Virus record (IMG/VR): IMGVR_UViG_3300009149_000039
Span: 1 to 55,342 of that record
DNA length: 55,342 nucleotides
Source: a virus
Direction: 5' to 3' (one strand)
The notes under the pieces are model-generated. The model ran no database searches. It saw only the letters and a program-made list of their open reading frames with translations, and was not told the origin of the DNA. Every line of letters begins with the position of its first letter. Within the stretch, counting starts at the first letter, position 1. The translations under genes were made by a program, and so were the position numbers. This document shows positions 16,376 to 25,876 of this stretch, piece by piece.

Positions 16376-18261
16376 TGGGAAAATCAAAAGCCAAACAAAC
16401 GCAAAGTAAGGTAAAATCAAAAATAGAGGCTATCAAAAAGATAAATGATAGTCCAACTCAAACTATTGGCGATACTTTTGATATTTTTAAAACAAAAACA
16501 TCATTAGAAAATGGTGCTATTGCGAGAAAGGTTGATGATTATAAAGATAAGATAAAAGCGAAAAAAACTGAAGTAACCAATGTCCTATCAAGTCTTTTAG
16601 ATACTGTTGAAGGGTTCTTAGGAACTGATGAAAATAGTAATGATAGCCCACTTGTGCAAAAAAAACTTGTACGATATGCTAAAGATTCGGCAAGTGATAC
16701 ACTAAAATCAGCAAAACAAATTCTGATGGATGCTGTACAAAATAAATTATTTGCGGGGGATAATGTTTGTGGGGTAAATAATGAAATGCCAGAAGATTTA
16801 ATAGAAATATCACCAAAAGAATTTGATTTCTTTGATATGTTAAAAATCGCTCCTGATACAACAATGGGTTCAATTATGTATGAAACAGATGTTGATACTG
16901 GATTTATTAAAATGAATAAAGAATTTTATAATACTTTTGATAATGGAACATATTCTTTTACTAAAAATGATGGTGATGAACTTTTTAATCTATCTTGGGA
17001 TGATACTCTTCAAAAATATTATATTACTGGGTTAACTCAAACAACTGGGGTAACCGTAGCGAATTTTATTAGGGAATATTATAGTACAATTGAACAAGTA
17101 GATATTGATACTACATTAAAACAAGCAATGTCTATGACAATACAAGGTGATGGAACAGAATCCGAAACTTACATTATACGAATGGATTGGTTAAATCGAC
17201 TATTAGATAAGGTATTTTCAATTTGCGGTCAAAAACAAACGGATGAAAATTTAAACCAAAATGATGTTAACTTAATTGGTGAAGAAGAAATAGACCTTGA
17301 TTGGTATTTTAATTTTGATGATGTAGAAGGTATAGATATAGATGATGAAGATGCTAGAAGAAGGGGTGTGTTAAAATTTGAAAGTTGTGATAATTTCGAA
17401 ACACCTATTGATAAATCACATATTGAAGATTTTGTTTATTTCATAAATAAAGAAGCTGTGACTAATAGTGAAGATATGGTATCGTCAACACTTAATTCAA
17501 TCGCAACAGAAGCCGCGGATGATTCTGATGATAAATTTTCAGTTAACGATTTGGAAATATCATTAAATTTTAAATATATCTTAAATACCGCTAAGGCATT
17601 AGTTGCTGGTGTCATATCCCCGAAATTAATGTTTCCGATAGTTGTATCATATAAATCACTAAAGGGATTGGAATTATCTGCGGATGAAATATTAAAACAA
17701 CTTAAAAATCTGTTTTTTGAAGTAATAAAAAATATATTTTGGAAATTCTTACAGGGTATATGGGACTTTATAAAACGAGATTTACTTAAATTCTTACAAG
17801 ATACAGCAATTACAATATTAACGAATAAATTAAAAAGATATAAATCAATACTATCAGCATTAATATCATTATTAGAACAAGTATTAAATACTGATTTACA
17901 GAGTTGTGAGGAAATTTTTGAAGCGATTTTATCGGTTATTGAGGGTGCGTTGTCATCAAAAACGAATTTACCGATACCTTCGGTATTACTATCGTTTTCT
18001 GACCAATTAGCTGGATATAGCACAGATAGAGCATATATGAATGTTGTAGAAAAATTATCCGCTGCTGGGGTTGATATGGAGCCAATATATGGTGTTGAAA
18101 ATAAAACACATTCACTTGTTAAGAGTGTTATTGATGGTAATTCGGAAGAAATTGACGATAATTCATATGTGAAAATTGCGTTAAAACAAACAATTATACC
18201 ATCAGGACCAGGTGGGGCAGTAATTACCCCATTAGTATCTGGCGTAGGAAAATTATTTTAA
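16375..18261 (+). CDS. Large virion-type protein, baseplate region
   Basis: 628 aa, not assigned to a family. Basic N-terminus, a charged middle with repeated Asp/Glu clusters (LIGEEEIDLDWYFNFDD), then a mainly helical C-terminal half (KNLFFEVIKNIFWKFLQGIW, about 440-470) ending in PSGPGGAVITPLVSGVG. Located directly before a gp5-like protein in a tightly packed plus-strand operon; probably baseplate or tail. Confidence 0.6.
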   Translation: MGKSKAKQTQSKVKSKIEAIKKINDSPTQTIGDTFDIFKTKTSLENGAIARKVDDYKDKIKAKKTEVTNVLSSLLDTVEGFLGTDENSNDSPLVQKKLVRYAKDSASDTLKSAKQILMDAVQNKLFAGDNVCGVNNEMPEDLIEISPKEFDFFDMLKIAPDTTMGSIMYETDVDTGFIKMNKEFYNTFDNGTYSFTKNDGDELFNLSWDDTLQKYYITGLTQTTGVTVANFIREYYSTIEQVDIDTTLKQAMSMTIQGDGTESETYIIRMDWLNRLLDKVFSICGQKQTDENLNQNDVNLIGEEEIDLDWYFNFDDVEGIDIDDEDARRRGVLKFESCDNFETPIDKSHIEDFVYFINKEAVTNSEDMVSSTLNSIATEAADDSDDKFSVNDLEISLNFKYILNTAKALVAGVISPKLMFPIVVSYKSLKGLELSADEILKQLKNLFFEVIKNIFWKFLQGIWDFIKRDLLKFLQDTAITILTNKLKRYKSILSALISLLEQVLNTDLQSCEEIFEAILSVIEGALSSKTNLPIPSVLLSFSDQLAGYSTDRAYMNVVEKLSAAGVDMEPIYGVENKTHSLVKSVIDGNSEEIDDNSYVKIALKQTIIPSGPGGAVITPLVSGVGKLF

Positions 18262-18262
18262 T

Positions 18263-18460
18263 ATGGACAAAGATAAAATTATAGAAATTGCAAAAGATGT
18301 GAAAAACAAATCAAATAAAGATTTACTTGAAGCACAAAAAACACTTTTAGATGAATTCAACCACACAAAAGACCTTGTTGTTAATTTAACAAGACATATA
18401 GAAGTGATAGAAGAATATTATAACATAATTAATAAAGAAATCGGAAATAGGGTAAAATAA
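18263..18460 (+). CDS. Small coiled-coil protein
   Basis: 65 aa: a single predicted helix with heptad-like spacing (LLEAQKTLLDEFNHTKDLVVN). Squeezed between two baseplate-type genes (1-base gap, 1-base overlap). Possibly an assembly chaperone; function unknown. Confidence 0.6.
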   Translation: MDKDKIIEIAKDVKNKSNKDLLEAQKTLLDEFNHTKDLVVNLTRHIEVIEEYYNIINKEIGNRVK

Positions 18461-19965
18461 TGAGAATAATTGATGTTGGTATATGTTTAAATAATAACGA
18501 CCCACAAGGTATCGGAAGAATTCGTTATAGACCATTTGGTGTGTTTAATAGTGCCTTAGAAAAATCGTTAGAATATCAGGATTGGGACGAGAATGACCAA
18601 TTTATAGCGACACCATTTTTACCATCACATATAAACATTATTCCACAATCAAGACAAGCGGTAAAGATAATTAAATACGATACCGATAAAGATACACAAA
18701 ATGTGGAATATATTGTCGGTCCATTTACCACACCACACGACTTTGGAAGTGAAACATTTACCACACAACATAAAAATACTACATATGGTGGTGTTATAAC
18801 TAAAAAATTACCCGCAGTTCGAGATAGCGTAACCGGTAATTATATCGATAAAAGGTCCAATGGTTCATTACCAAAATTAACAGATAATGGAATATCAGGA
18901 AATTATGGGGCGGATGTGATTTTTACCGAAAATGGGGTAATGATTAGGGGTGGTAAACTTATAAGTAAAGATAATCAAGTAATTAAAACAAGACAAAAGT
19001 TACAAGAAATACCATTACTTTCAGATAAAGTAGCAAAAATTAATTTAAAAAAATACCCTAAAAAACTAGAAGCGGTTATTGAAACAAGTGAAACCGAAGT
19101 AACTACTGTTGGTAAAATCAACTACATTATAGAATATGAATTAGATAGTTTATCAAACCCTACAATGGTAATATTCTATGTGTATAAAGTAATATCATCA
19201 TACGGACAAAAATTCGATACCGATACTTTTGATGAAACAACACCAATATATGAATCAGAAGTTAAACTAATAAATATCGATAACACAACAACAACACCTA
19301 CTATAACTATAACAGGAGCAACAATAAACGCTTTATATTCCGAAACAAGAGGATTTTTAACTACAATCCAAAAGGATACCTTATATAAAATTAACCCAAA
19401 ATATACAAAAGAAAATATACATCCACTATATTTTAGACCTACAAGTGAGTTTAGACTATTAAAACCCACAAATGATACTGAAAAAAATACTAAAGCAAAC
19501 TATTTTAACGAAGTTAAATTACATAAAGCAGGTCCACGTAAGGGGATATATTTTGAAATGAATAGTAAAGAACCACCTATAAAATTAAAACCAATAAGTG
19601 TGACGAAATTAAAGGTTGTAAATCAAAATGAAGAACAAACATTCGCAAGTACAACCGCAGATAAAATATATTTAATTTCTACCGACACAAATAAAGGAGA
19701 TAAGGCAAATATAGATTTCACGAAATTGGATAAATATGAATATACAAGAGAGGATTTTTTATCACTTATCGAACCACACACTTACGCACTTGTAAGGGGT
19801 GAGGCCCTAATAAAATTAATAAATTTAATGTATAAATTTTTAACAGAACATAAACATAATTTAAATGATATGCCCCTTCATAAACCTGAGGTAGTCGCAG
19901 AACTTGAAAATGTGATTAATACAATGGAAACATCATTAATTAATCAACAAATTCGAACTAACTAA
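18460..19965 (+). CDS. gp5-like baseplate hub/spike protein
   Basis: 501 aa. The N-terminus (RIIDVGICLNNNDPQGIGRI, then RYRPFG) has the look of the OB-fold that begins T4 gp5-type hub proteins (G-R-I-R strand). Residues about 440-480 carry PHTYALVRGEALIKLINLMY and a His/Pro-rich end, a pattern seen in phage baseplate proteins. No lysozyme domain is visible. Assignment is by layout and neighbourhood. Confidence 0.55.
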   Translation: MRIIDVGICLNNNDPQGIGRIRYRPFGVFNSALEKSLEYQDWDENDQFIATPFLPSHINIIPQSRQAVKIIKYDTDKDTQNVEYIVGPFTTPHDFGSETFTTQHKNTTYGGVITKKLPAVRDSVTGNYIDKRSNGSLPKLTDNGISGNYGADVIFTENGVMIRGGKLISKDNQVIKTRQKLQEIPLLSDKVAKINLKKYPKKLEAVIETSETEVTTVGKINYIIEYELDSLSNPTMVIFYVYKVISSYGQKFDTDTFDETTPIYESEVKLINIDNTTTTPTITITGATINALYSETRGFLTTIQKDTLYKINPKYTKENIHPLYFRPTSEFRLLKPTNDTEKNTKANYFNEVKLHKAGPRKGIYFEMNSKEPPIKLKPISVTKLKVVNQNEEQTFASTTADKIYLISTDTNKGDKANIDFTKLDKYEYTREDFLSLIEPHTYALVRGEALIKLINLMYKFLTEHKHNLNDMPLHKPEVVAELENVINTMETSLINQQIRTN

Positions 19966-19973
19966 TATTTATA
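19966..19973 (+). promoter_or_regulatory. TATTTATA element before 19985 gene
   Basis: TATTTATA 11 bases upstream of the ATG at 19985, overlapping a TATAAATA. Confidence 0.4.
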
Positions 19974-19984
19974 AATAAAAAGAA

Positions 19985-21379
19985 ATGTCATACTATCGAT
20001 CATACTTCAGTAAAAATAATACTATCCTATCAACTGGTGATGAGGGGTTATTAACTAACACCGCAAAAAACCCAAATACGGAAATATATTATGGGTCAGG
20101 TAAATCTAGATATATATTCCATGTAGACTTGGATGATCTTAAATCTAAAATAGATAACGGGGATTATGTTCTTGATGAAAACACGGAACATACATTACAT
20201 ATCACAAACACCATTTTTGGTGATGAAATATTTTTAGGTGCAAATAATGGAAAAGGTCGTGATAGAGCAACATCATTTGATTTAATATTATTTAAAATTG
20301 ATGAGTATTGGGATGAAGGTGTTGGATTTGACTATGAATACACATATGACGCAACACTAGGTAATAAAACATATGATGAAAGACCTTCGAACTGGGTTTA
20401 TAGAACAACATTAGATGAGTGGTCACAACCTGGCACATATGTTATAACACCCGACACAACACTTGCAACTATACATTTTGATAATGGCGATGAAAACATA
20501 AGCGTATCAACAACAGGGTTAACAGAATATATTAATTCTATTATTACGGGTGAAACAACAAACTATGGATTAGGATTAGCGTTTGAACCCGGATATATAG
20601 ATATTGATAGTGTTGTTGATCAGTCCGTAGCTTTTTTTACAAAGTATACACAAACATTTTATGAACCATTTCTTGAAACAACATTTGATGATATTATCGA
20701 AGATGATAGACAAACATTTTATGCCGAACAAACCAACACATTATATTTGTATGTAACAAAAGGAACTAATTTTTATGACTTAGATAATTTACCAACAGTT
20801 GACATTTTAGATAGTTCTAATACAGAAATTACTGGATTAACGGGATTAACAACAACAAAAGTTAGAAAAGGAATCTATAAAGTAGATTTTGGAATTAGTG
20901 GCGAAATTTGTTATAACGAAAGATTTTTCTACGATAAGTGGAAAGATTTAATGATTGATGGGGTTGTAATAGATGATGTTACTCAAAAATTTGTTCCCGC
21001 AGATTATACAAAAGGAATCACAATAGGAGATAACCCAACAGAATTAGATAGATATTCAATACAATTTTTTGGTGTTCGTATGAATGAGCAAATAAAAAGA
21101 GGTAGTGTTAGAAAAATTATTGTTAATTTTAGATCGATAAATGGACTTGGAGCAATTTTATTTGATGAGGTTTATTATCGAGTATATGTAAGAGAAGGAA
21201 AAACACAAGTTAATGTTTTTGATTGGACAAAATTAGACAAGACTAACGAAAATTCATTTCTATTAGACACAAATTATTTAATACCTCGAGAATACTATAT
21301 AGAAATAAAAGCTAAAACACATACTGAAGAAATATTCTATAAAGAATCGATGAAATTTGAAATCGTTTCAGAAAGGTAA
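19985..21379 (+). CDS. Virion-type protein with DNRLRE-like start
   Basis: 464 aa, beta-rich. The first 200 residues (NTILSTGDEGLLTNTAKNPN, IYYGSGKSRYIFHVDL, later LILFKIDEYWDEGVGFDYEY and a WSQPGTY loop) recall DNRLRE-type carbohydrate or cell-wall binding domains. The remainder looks like beta-sandwich repeats. Suited to a tail or baseplate attachment protein; resemblance judged by eye. Confidence 0.5.
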   Translation: MSYYRSYFSKNNTILSTGDEGLLTNTAKNPNTEIYYGSGKSRYIFHVDLDDLKSKIDNGDYVLDENTEHTLHITNTIFGDEIFLGANNGKGRDRATSFDLILFKIDEYWDEGVGFDYEYTYDATLGNKTYDERPSNWVYRTTLDEWSQPGTYVITPDTTLATIHFDNGDENISVSTTGLTEYINSIITGETTNYGLGLAFEPGYIDIDSVVDQSVAFFTKYTQTFYEPFLETTFDDIIEDDRQTFYAEQTNTLYLYVTKGTNFYDLDNLPTVDILDSSNTEITGLTGLTTTKVRKGIYKVDFGISGEICYNERFFYDKWKDLMIDGVVIDDVTQKFVPADYTKGITIGDNPTELDRYSIQFFGVRMNEQIKRGSVRKIIVNFRSINGLGAILFDEVYYRVYVREGKTQVNVFDWTKLDKTNENSFLLDTNYLIPREYYIEIKAKTHTEEIFYKESMKFEIVSER

Positions 21380-21381
21380 TT

Positions 21382-21777
21382 ATGAAAAAAATAATATTAT
21401 TTTTAACTGTTATATTTTCCTTATTTTCTTGTCAAAAAGAACCTACGGAATTTAGGGATTTATATATCACATATGAATTAACCGACACATTAGGTAATCA
21501 AGTCGAGATTGATAGTTCCGCTGCGAGTATGAGCTATAACGTACATATTAACAAACTTACAGACGAACATATAGTAAACCCGATAGACGATAGTTTTCAT
21601 CATTTAACAGAAAACCCCAAAGAAATTTATTTAGGGTCATATGGGTATGGTGATAAGGTAAAGGTTTATTACACATTAAATGACACAAATTTAATTCTTA
21701 ATTTATATGTTAAATGGGGAACTGAAGATATTTATGTATTAAAAAGTAATCATTTTTTTGAATTTTTACTAAACTAA
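21382..21777 (+). CDS. Lipoprotein
   Basis: 131 aa. Lys start, hydrophobic core (IILFLTVIFSLFS) and a lipobox ending in Cys17 (LFSC-Q), a clear signal peptidase II substrate. The mature part is small and beta-rich. Phage lipoproteins serve as outer spanins or superinfection-exclusion factors. It sits 2 bases after a virion gene and before two small membrane proteins, compatible with a lysis cassette. Confidence 0.75.
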   Translation: MKKIILFLTVIFSLFSCQKEPTEFRDLYITYELTDTLGNQVEIDSSAASMSYNVHINKLTDEHIVNPIDDSFHHLTENPKEIYLGSYGYGDKVKVYYTLNDTNLILNLYVKWGTEDIYVLKSNHFFEFLLN

Positions 21778-21793
21778 TACAAAAATATAAATT

Positions 21794-22072
21794 ATGGCAT
21801 TTGAAAAAATTAAATTTGGATGGAAAGATATTATTTATATAGTAACGATTGTTGCTGGAATTGCTCTTTGGTATATAGATAGAGAAATTACAAAGAATAA
21901 CCACGAAAACGAACTAAGAAATCTTATAACAAATACGAATAATTCGTTAAATAACATCAATGATGAATTAGGAGAACTTACAGAATTTCAAGATATTTCA
22001 ACTCAAATCCTTGATGAAGTGACATATCACATGAAAGATAAAAATATACATAGAAACATGGGACATGAATAA
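21794..22072 (+). CDS. Single-TM coiled-coil protein, inner-spanin-like
   Basis: 92 aa. A transmembrane helix at about 11-26 (DIIYIVTIVAGIALWYI) is followed by a periplasmic-length coiled coil (NTNNSLNNINDELGELTEFQ). This is the architecture of an inner spanin and would pair with the neighbouring lipoprotein. Overlaps the next gene by 8 bases. Confidence 0.55.
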   Translation: MAFEKIKFGWKDIIYIVTIVAGIALWYIDREITKNNHENELRNLITNTNNSLNNINDELGELTEFQDISTQILDEVTYHMKDKNIHRNMGHE

Positions 22073-22304
22073 AATAATTAGTAATTTAATAAAATGGATA
22101 GTATTCTTATGTATAATAATTGGGTTATATGTAATAAGTGGTAGTAGTGCACAACCAATAGATAAAAATATCAAAATTGTACAAAATGTTCAAGATACTA
22201 ATACTTTTAAAAAAGAAAGTCAAAGTAGACAATTAGAACAAAGAGCTAATAATGAAGAACTAAAAAAACAACTTAAATCTATTAAAAAAGACACCATTAA
22301 TTAA
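22065..22304 (+). CDS. Small membrane or secreted protein
   Basis: 79 aa. Hydrophobic segment 8-28 (LIKWIVFLCIIIGLYVISG) then SSA-Q, which could be a signal peptidase I site, and a charged helical tail. No lipobox. Likely part of the same envelope-acting group. Converges on the deaminase gene, overlapping by 4 bases. Confidence 0.55.
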   Translation: MNKIISNLIKWIVFLCIIIGLYVISGSSAQPIDKNIKIVQNVQDTNTFKKESQSRQLEQRANNEELKKQLKSIKKDTIN

Positions 22305-23068
22305 TAAAGAATTAAATCAACACCACATTCATCAAACAACATTTTAGTTCTTTTTGCGTGTTCATCCCACTTTTCTTTATTTTTTGTCATATCTTCGGAT
22401 TTACAATATACTCTTTTTATCCCTACATTCACAATTGCCCTTGCACAATCCATACACGGAGTACTGCAACTTAAATACATAGTCGAACCTTTTAATGGTA
22501 TACCATTCATCGCGGCTGAATAAATAGCGTTACGCTCAGCGTGCTCAAACCAAAAATATTTCTCAGGTCTTTCTTGTCGTTCATCTAAATCATCATTTAA
22601 CCCGCGAGGGAAAGAATTATAACCCGTAGATAACACTTGGTGGTCATCATTAACTATTATAGCACCTATTTGTGTAGATTTGTCCTTAGATTTTAACTTT
22701 ATCTGTTCGGTAAGATTTATAAAATAATTATCCCATTCCATGGGAATATCTTTTATATCTTTTACGAAATATTCATCAAAATAGTTATTACCAGTTCCAG
22801 GCGACCCGCTTGTTCCATGAATACCATGATTTTCACATTCATCATTAAATACCTCTTTAGTCTTAAAATGAATATCTTTTATTCGGTAATACACATTATA
22901 TAGTAATCCCGTTTCGTGTGATGAAGTGGTTAAAACAACATTATCTATTTCGTATTTTTTCCCCTTTTCTAATATTAAATAATACGCATCATCGGTTTCA
23001 TTGATAACATAATCTTTTTTACAAACTACCTTTTCACCTTTAGTATATTTTGTTTTATATCTTTTCAT
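22301..23068 (-). CDS. dCMP deaminase with N-terminal extension
   Basis: 255 aa from the ATG at 23068 (the longer frame from 23119 runs through the end of the upstream gene). The C-terminal 140 residues carry the zinc deaminase motifs HAE (176-178) and PCMDC (204-208), the dCMP/ComE type. It converts dCMP to dUMP. The first 115 residues are an unrelated beta-rich domain joined through a short collagen-like stretch (GTSGSPG, 85-91). T4 also encodes a dCMP deaminase; dUTPase is nearby. Confidence 0.88.
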   Translation of the reverse strand: MKRYKTKYTKGEKVVCKKDYVINETDDAYYLILEKGKKYEIDNVVLTTSSHETGLLYNVYYRIKDIHFKTKEVFNDECENHGIHGTSGSPGTGNNYFDEYFVKDIKDIPMEWDNYFINLTEQIKLKSKDKSTQIGAIIVNDDHQVLSTGYNSFPRGLNDDLDERQERPEKYFWFEHAERNAIYSAAMNGIPLKGSTMYLSCSTPCMDCARAIVNVGIKRVYCKSEDMTKNKEKWDEHAKRTKMLFDECGVDLILY

Positions 23069-23069
23069 A

Positions 23070-23357
23070 TTATCCTTCCTTAATTTTAGTTGTATTAAGA
23101 GCAAGATCAGAAAAAGCATCTAATGAACCAAATTCACTTTCCAAATGTTTAACTACAGCCTTCATTAATTCATAATCCTTAACTTCCATGTCATAATATT
23201 CGGTTGTTTTAATTAATAATGATACTGCTGATGTAAGTATATAGGTTTGTATAGTGATAGGGATAGGTTCTTGGTCTGTTGGGTGATATATTTCCACGTA
23301 TGTTCTACCACCTTTAAAAGTTGTTTTAATAAATGTATCTAATACTTTTTCTTCCAT
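23070..23357 (-). CDS. Small hypothetical protein
   Basis: 95 aa, alpha/beta: beta strands RTYVEIYHPTDQEPIPITIQ, then helices LTSAVSLLIKT and AVVKHLESEFG. No family recognised. Ends 1 base before the deaminase start; part of a four-gene minus-strand early-type operon. Confidence 0.65.
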   Translation of the reverse strand: MEEKVLDTFIKTTFKGGRTYVEIYHPTDQEPIPITIQTYILTSAVSLLIKTTEYYDMEVKDYELMKAVVKHLESEFGSLDAFSDLALNTTKIKEG

Positions 23358-23358
23358 T

Positions 23359-23574
23359 TTACTTTTTTAAATGTTCTAATTGTCCTGTCATTATTTTTTT
23401 TATATTATGAGGTATTGTTATGTCAATTTCACCATTATCCATTTCAATAAGATATGATGTAGAATTACCATTATTTAATTTGTCTAAAACTTTTCCCATA
23501 TGAAAATGTTCAATCCAAACACCTTCTTTCATTTCAGTATGTACATACTTAATTTTTTTTCCTATTAAACTCAT
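23359..23574 (-). CDS. Small SH3-like hypothetical protein
   Basis: 71 aa from the ATG at 23574, chosen because the upstream 16 codons overlap the preceding gene. All-beta: SLIGKKIKYVHTEMKEGVWI then MGKVLDKLNN and SYLIEMDNGEIDI, the pattern of a small barrel. Function unknown. Confidence 0.6.
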   Translation of the reverse strand: MSLIGKKIKYVHTEMKEGVWIEHFHMGKVLDKLNNGNSTSYLIEMDNGEIDITIPHNIKKIMTGQLEHLKK

Positions 23575-23575
23575 G

Positions 23576-23833
23576 TTATTTTCTCCTTTCTGGTAACCCA
23601 AATGCTTCACCACAAGCAACACCTAAAGCAATTACTTTTCTGATATATTCGCGAGGATCCTGTAATTTATAATGAGCATATTTAGCCGCAGTTAATTGAT
23701 TATCCATATAAAGCAGGAAATCCGCTACTGTTTTTTCATCATCATTTTGAGTTTCACCTTCATTTTCTTTTCTAATGGTGTTCTGATATTCTCTTTCACC
23801 ATCAATAATTTCATAAATTTTTTTTCGTTCCAT
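23576..23833 (-). CDS. Small hypothetical protein (IDGEREYQ type)
   Basis: 85 aa from the ATG at 23833. Motif IYEIIDGEREYQ at the N-terminus, then TVADFLLYMDNQLTAAKYAH and VIALGVACGEAFGLPERR, a layout seen in many small phage proteins of unknown function. Overlaps neither neighbour if started here. Confidence 0.65.
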   Translation of the reverse strand: MERKKIYEIIDGEREYQNTIRKENEGETQNDDEKTVADFLLYMDNQLTAAKYAHYKLQDPREYIRKVIALGVACGEAFGLPERRK

Positions 23834-23840
23834 AATATTA

Positions 23841-24014
23841 TTATTTATGTGTGTCAATTATTTTATATACATTTATTAATGAATGAGCAAATGTTACCCC
23901 ACTTAGTACACGAATATAAACCATACCTATATCACAATATACATTAATAACATCATAATATACAATAGGGTCTGTTTGGTTAATTAATTGTACTGATACG
24001 CTTTTTTCTCCCAT
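23841..24014 (-). CDS. Very small hypothetical protein
   Basis: 57 aa between ATG 24014 and TAA 23841-23843. Starts MGEKSVSVQLINQTDPIVYY and ends KIIDTHK; beta-rich with one Cys. It fills the gap before the next minus-strand gene, and a TATATTAG (one mismatch to the host -7 box) lies just upstream near 24040-24050. Confidence 0.5.
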   Translation of the reverse strand: MGEKSVSVQLINQTDPIVYYDVINVYCDIGMVYIRVLSGVTFAHSLINVYKIIDTHK

Positions 24015-24075
24015 AATTTTTTATTTTAAAATGTTTATTATGTCTAATATACGAAAAAAAAATGAAAGCACAAAA

Positions 24076-24100
24076 AAAAGGGGTGAAAATCACCCCTTTT
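24076..24100 (-). terminator. Terminator after major capsid gene
   Basis: Perfect hairpin AAAAGGGGTGA / TCACCCCTTTT with a run of T on the minus strand; it ends the head operon 23 bases beyond the capsid stop. Confidence 0.85.
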
Positions 24101-24122
24101 ATATAATACAAGATAAACAATC

Positions 24123-25844
24123 TTATCTTAATGTATCAAGATTGAAGATTTGAATACCTCTAATTGTGATAATTCCGAAGTACCGGTTGTTCACCATCTT
24201 TTTCGCGTAACGCGTCATGATACCTTTAATCGGTGTCATGTTGAATGGGTTGTACATAGTTGGTGTTAATTGTAATGGTACGTATGGTGCGTAGATATAA
24301 CCAGCATCCAATAGTGATTTACCTTTATGTCCAACTAAAACTTTCGTTGGTGGGAAATAAGGGTCACGATATACCTGATAACGACCAGATAATGTTCCAA
24401 CTCTTTCAATACCCATATTGTACTGATCTTGCTCAGGTGCCGCGTTTGAAACGTGGAAATATTCCAAGTCATCGAATACAGCTGAAACCTCAGAAGAAAC
24501 TACAATCCAGTTAGCTCCACCTCTTAAAGTTGTTTTATGAATTTGAGCTGATAACTGGTTAATTTTTGTAACCAATGTTTGGTTCCAGTCTTTTTGTGTG
24601 TAACCAGCAAAAGCTGAACCATTGTTACCATATCTCCATTCGTTATAATCCCATTTTGCACTCCAAGCTGCATCTTTACGAAGGTCACGAAGAATTTCAC
24701 GGTCTACCTCAGCAGCAATTTGCTCAGATAATAACGCTGTTAATTCGGCCTCAGCATCGATGTTATGGAACGCACTAACGTCTTGTGCTAATTCAGGTGA
24801 CCAGCTAGCTCTTAATTTTCTTTCAGTTACAGAAACAGTAACGGATTGAAGGTCGAATGATACTTCACCCATGTGATCTTCAAATTCGATGTCTTTGTAA
24901 ATTCTGAAAGTTAATGTAAAGTCAGTTGCTGGTGTTGTTGAAAAAGTTGCGTTAGCAAAACCTGATGTTGGTGTGTAAGAAGTAACATCTACATTAATAT
25001 AGATAGTACCTTCCTCGTCACAAATGTCAGGATATTTTCCACCAGGATATGCGGTTGATGTTTTACCACCATATTCGATAATACCTTTACCGAATTTTTG
25101 TGTTACGATATTAAAGTTTCTTGAACTACCACCATAATAAATTTCGGCTGATGCTAAGAATTCTTCAGTATCCATTACTGAACCATTAGGTCCAATAAGT
25201 TTTCCTTGACCATCTTTAGTGAAACCACTAAATGCAATGATAATACTTGCAGCTTCGCCAGTAGCGGTAGATGCGTTTGTGATTGTACCACTACTAAAAG
25301 TAACGATACTGTGACCACTTAAAGTAACGCCAGTGTATGATCCTTTTGAATAATCAAAAAGTCCTGTATCTGGTGAGTTACCATCATTGTCAGTTCCCAT
25401 TTCATAGAAACGGTCATATAAGTTTAGGCCGTCATAACCAACTTCTGCTTCATCCGTATTACCCGGAGTTTTGTATGGTTGATAATGAGTGTTGTCGACT
25501 GGATTTCTATCCTGTATTTTAGGAATGAAATAGAATAATTTACCAATTGGTAAATTCATAGCTTGAACCGATACGATATCGTTAGCTAAAAGTTTTGAGA
25601 ATACCCTACGAATTATAGGGAAAACCACGGTTTCAAATGAACCTGACGAGTCAGATACAGATGCTTCATTAATTAAATAAGAAGCTTGGTTTTCATATAA
25701 TTGAGCGATATTATCTTTCATATGACCATCAAGACCTTCTAAAAAGCCTAGGTCATTCCATTTTTGGATGGTATCCTCTTTAATAACACGTAAGTGCTTT
25801 AAGCCAATGTTTCCAACCATCCCTGATTCTAATAATGCTCCCAT
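24123..25844 (-). CDS. 23: Major capsid protein (gp23-like)
   Basis: 573 aa. N-terminal propeptide then ENQASYLINE and SFETVVFPIIRRVFSKLLAN with VSVQAMNLPIGKLFYF, the diagnostic start of T4 gp23. A prohead-protease consensus (I/L)-x-E lies at INE (58-60) before ASVS, close to the T4 cleavage after Glu65. The C-terminal ITIRGIQIFN fits the gp23 end. Last gene of the head operon, right after scaffold and protease, followed by a strong terminator. Confidence 0.93.
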   Translation of the reverse strand: MGALLESGMVGNIGLKHLRVIKEDTIQKWNDLGFLEGLDGHMKDNIAQLYENQASYLINEASVSDSSGSFETVVFPIIRRVFSKLLANDIVSVQAMNLPIGKLFYFIPKIQDRNPVDNTHYQPYKTPGNTDEAEVGYDGLNLYDRFYEMGTDNDGNSPDTGLFDYSKGSYTGVTLSGHSIVTFSSGTITNASTATGEAASIIIAFSGFTKDGQGKLIGPNGSVMDTEEFLASAEIYYGGSSRNFNIVTQKFGKGIIEYGGKTSTAYPGGKYPDICDEEGTIYINVDVTSYTPTSGFANATFSTTPATDFTLTFRIYKDIEFEDHMGEVSFDLQSVTVSVTERKLRASWSPELAQDVSAFHNIDAEAELTALLSEQIAAEVDREILRDLRKDAAWSAKWDYNEWRYGNNGSAFAGYTQKDWNQTLVTKINQLSAQIHKTTLRGGANWIVVSSEVSAVFDDLEYFHVSNAAPEQDQYNMGIERVGTLSGRYQVYRDPYFPPTKVLVGHKGKSLLDAGYIYAPYVPLQLTPTMYNPFNMTPIKGIMTRYAKKMVNNRYFGIITIRGIQIFNLDTLR

Positions 25845-25876
25845 TTTAAAATTTGTTTTGTTTTTAAGTTTTATTA

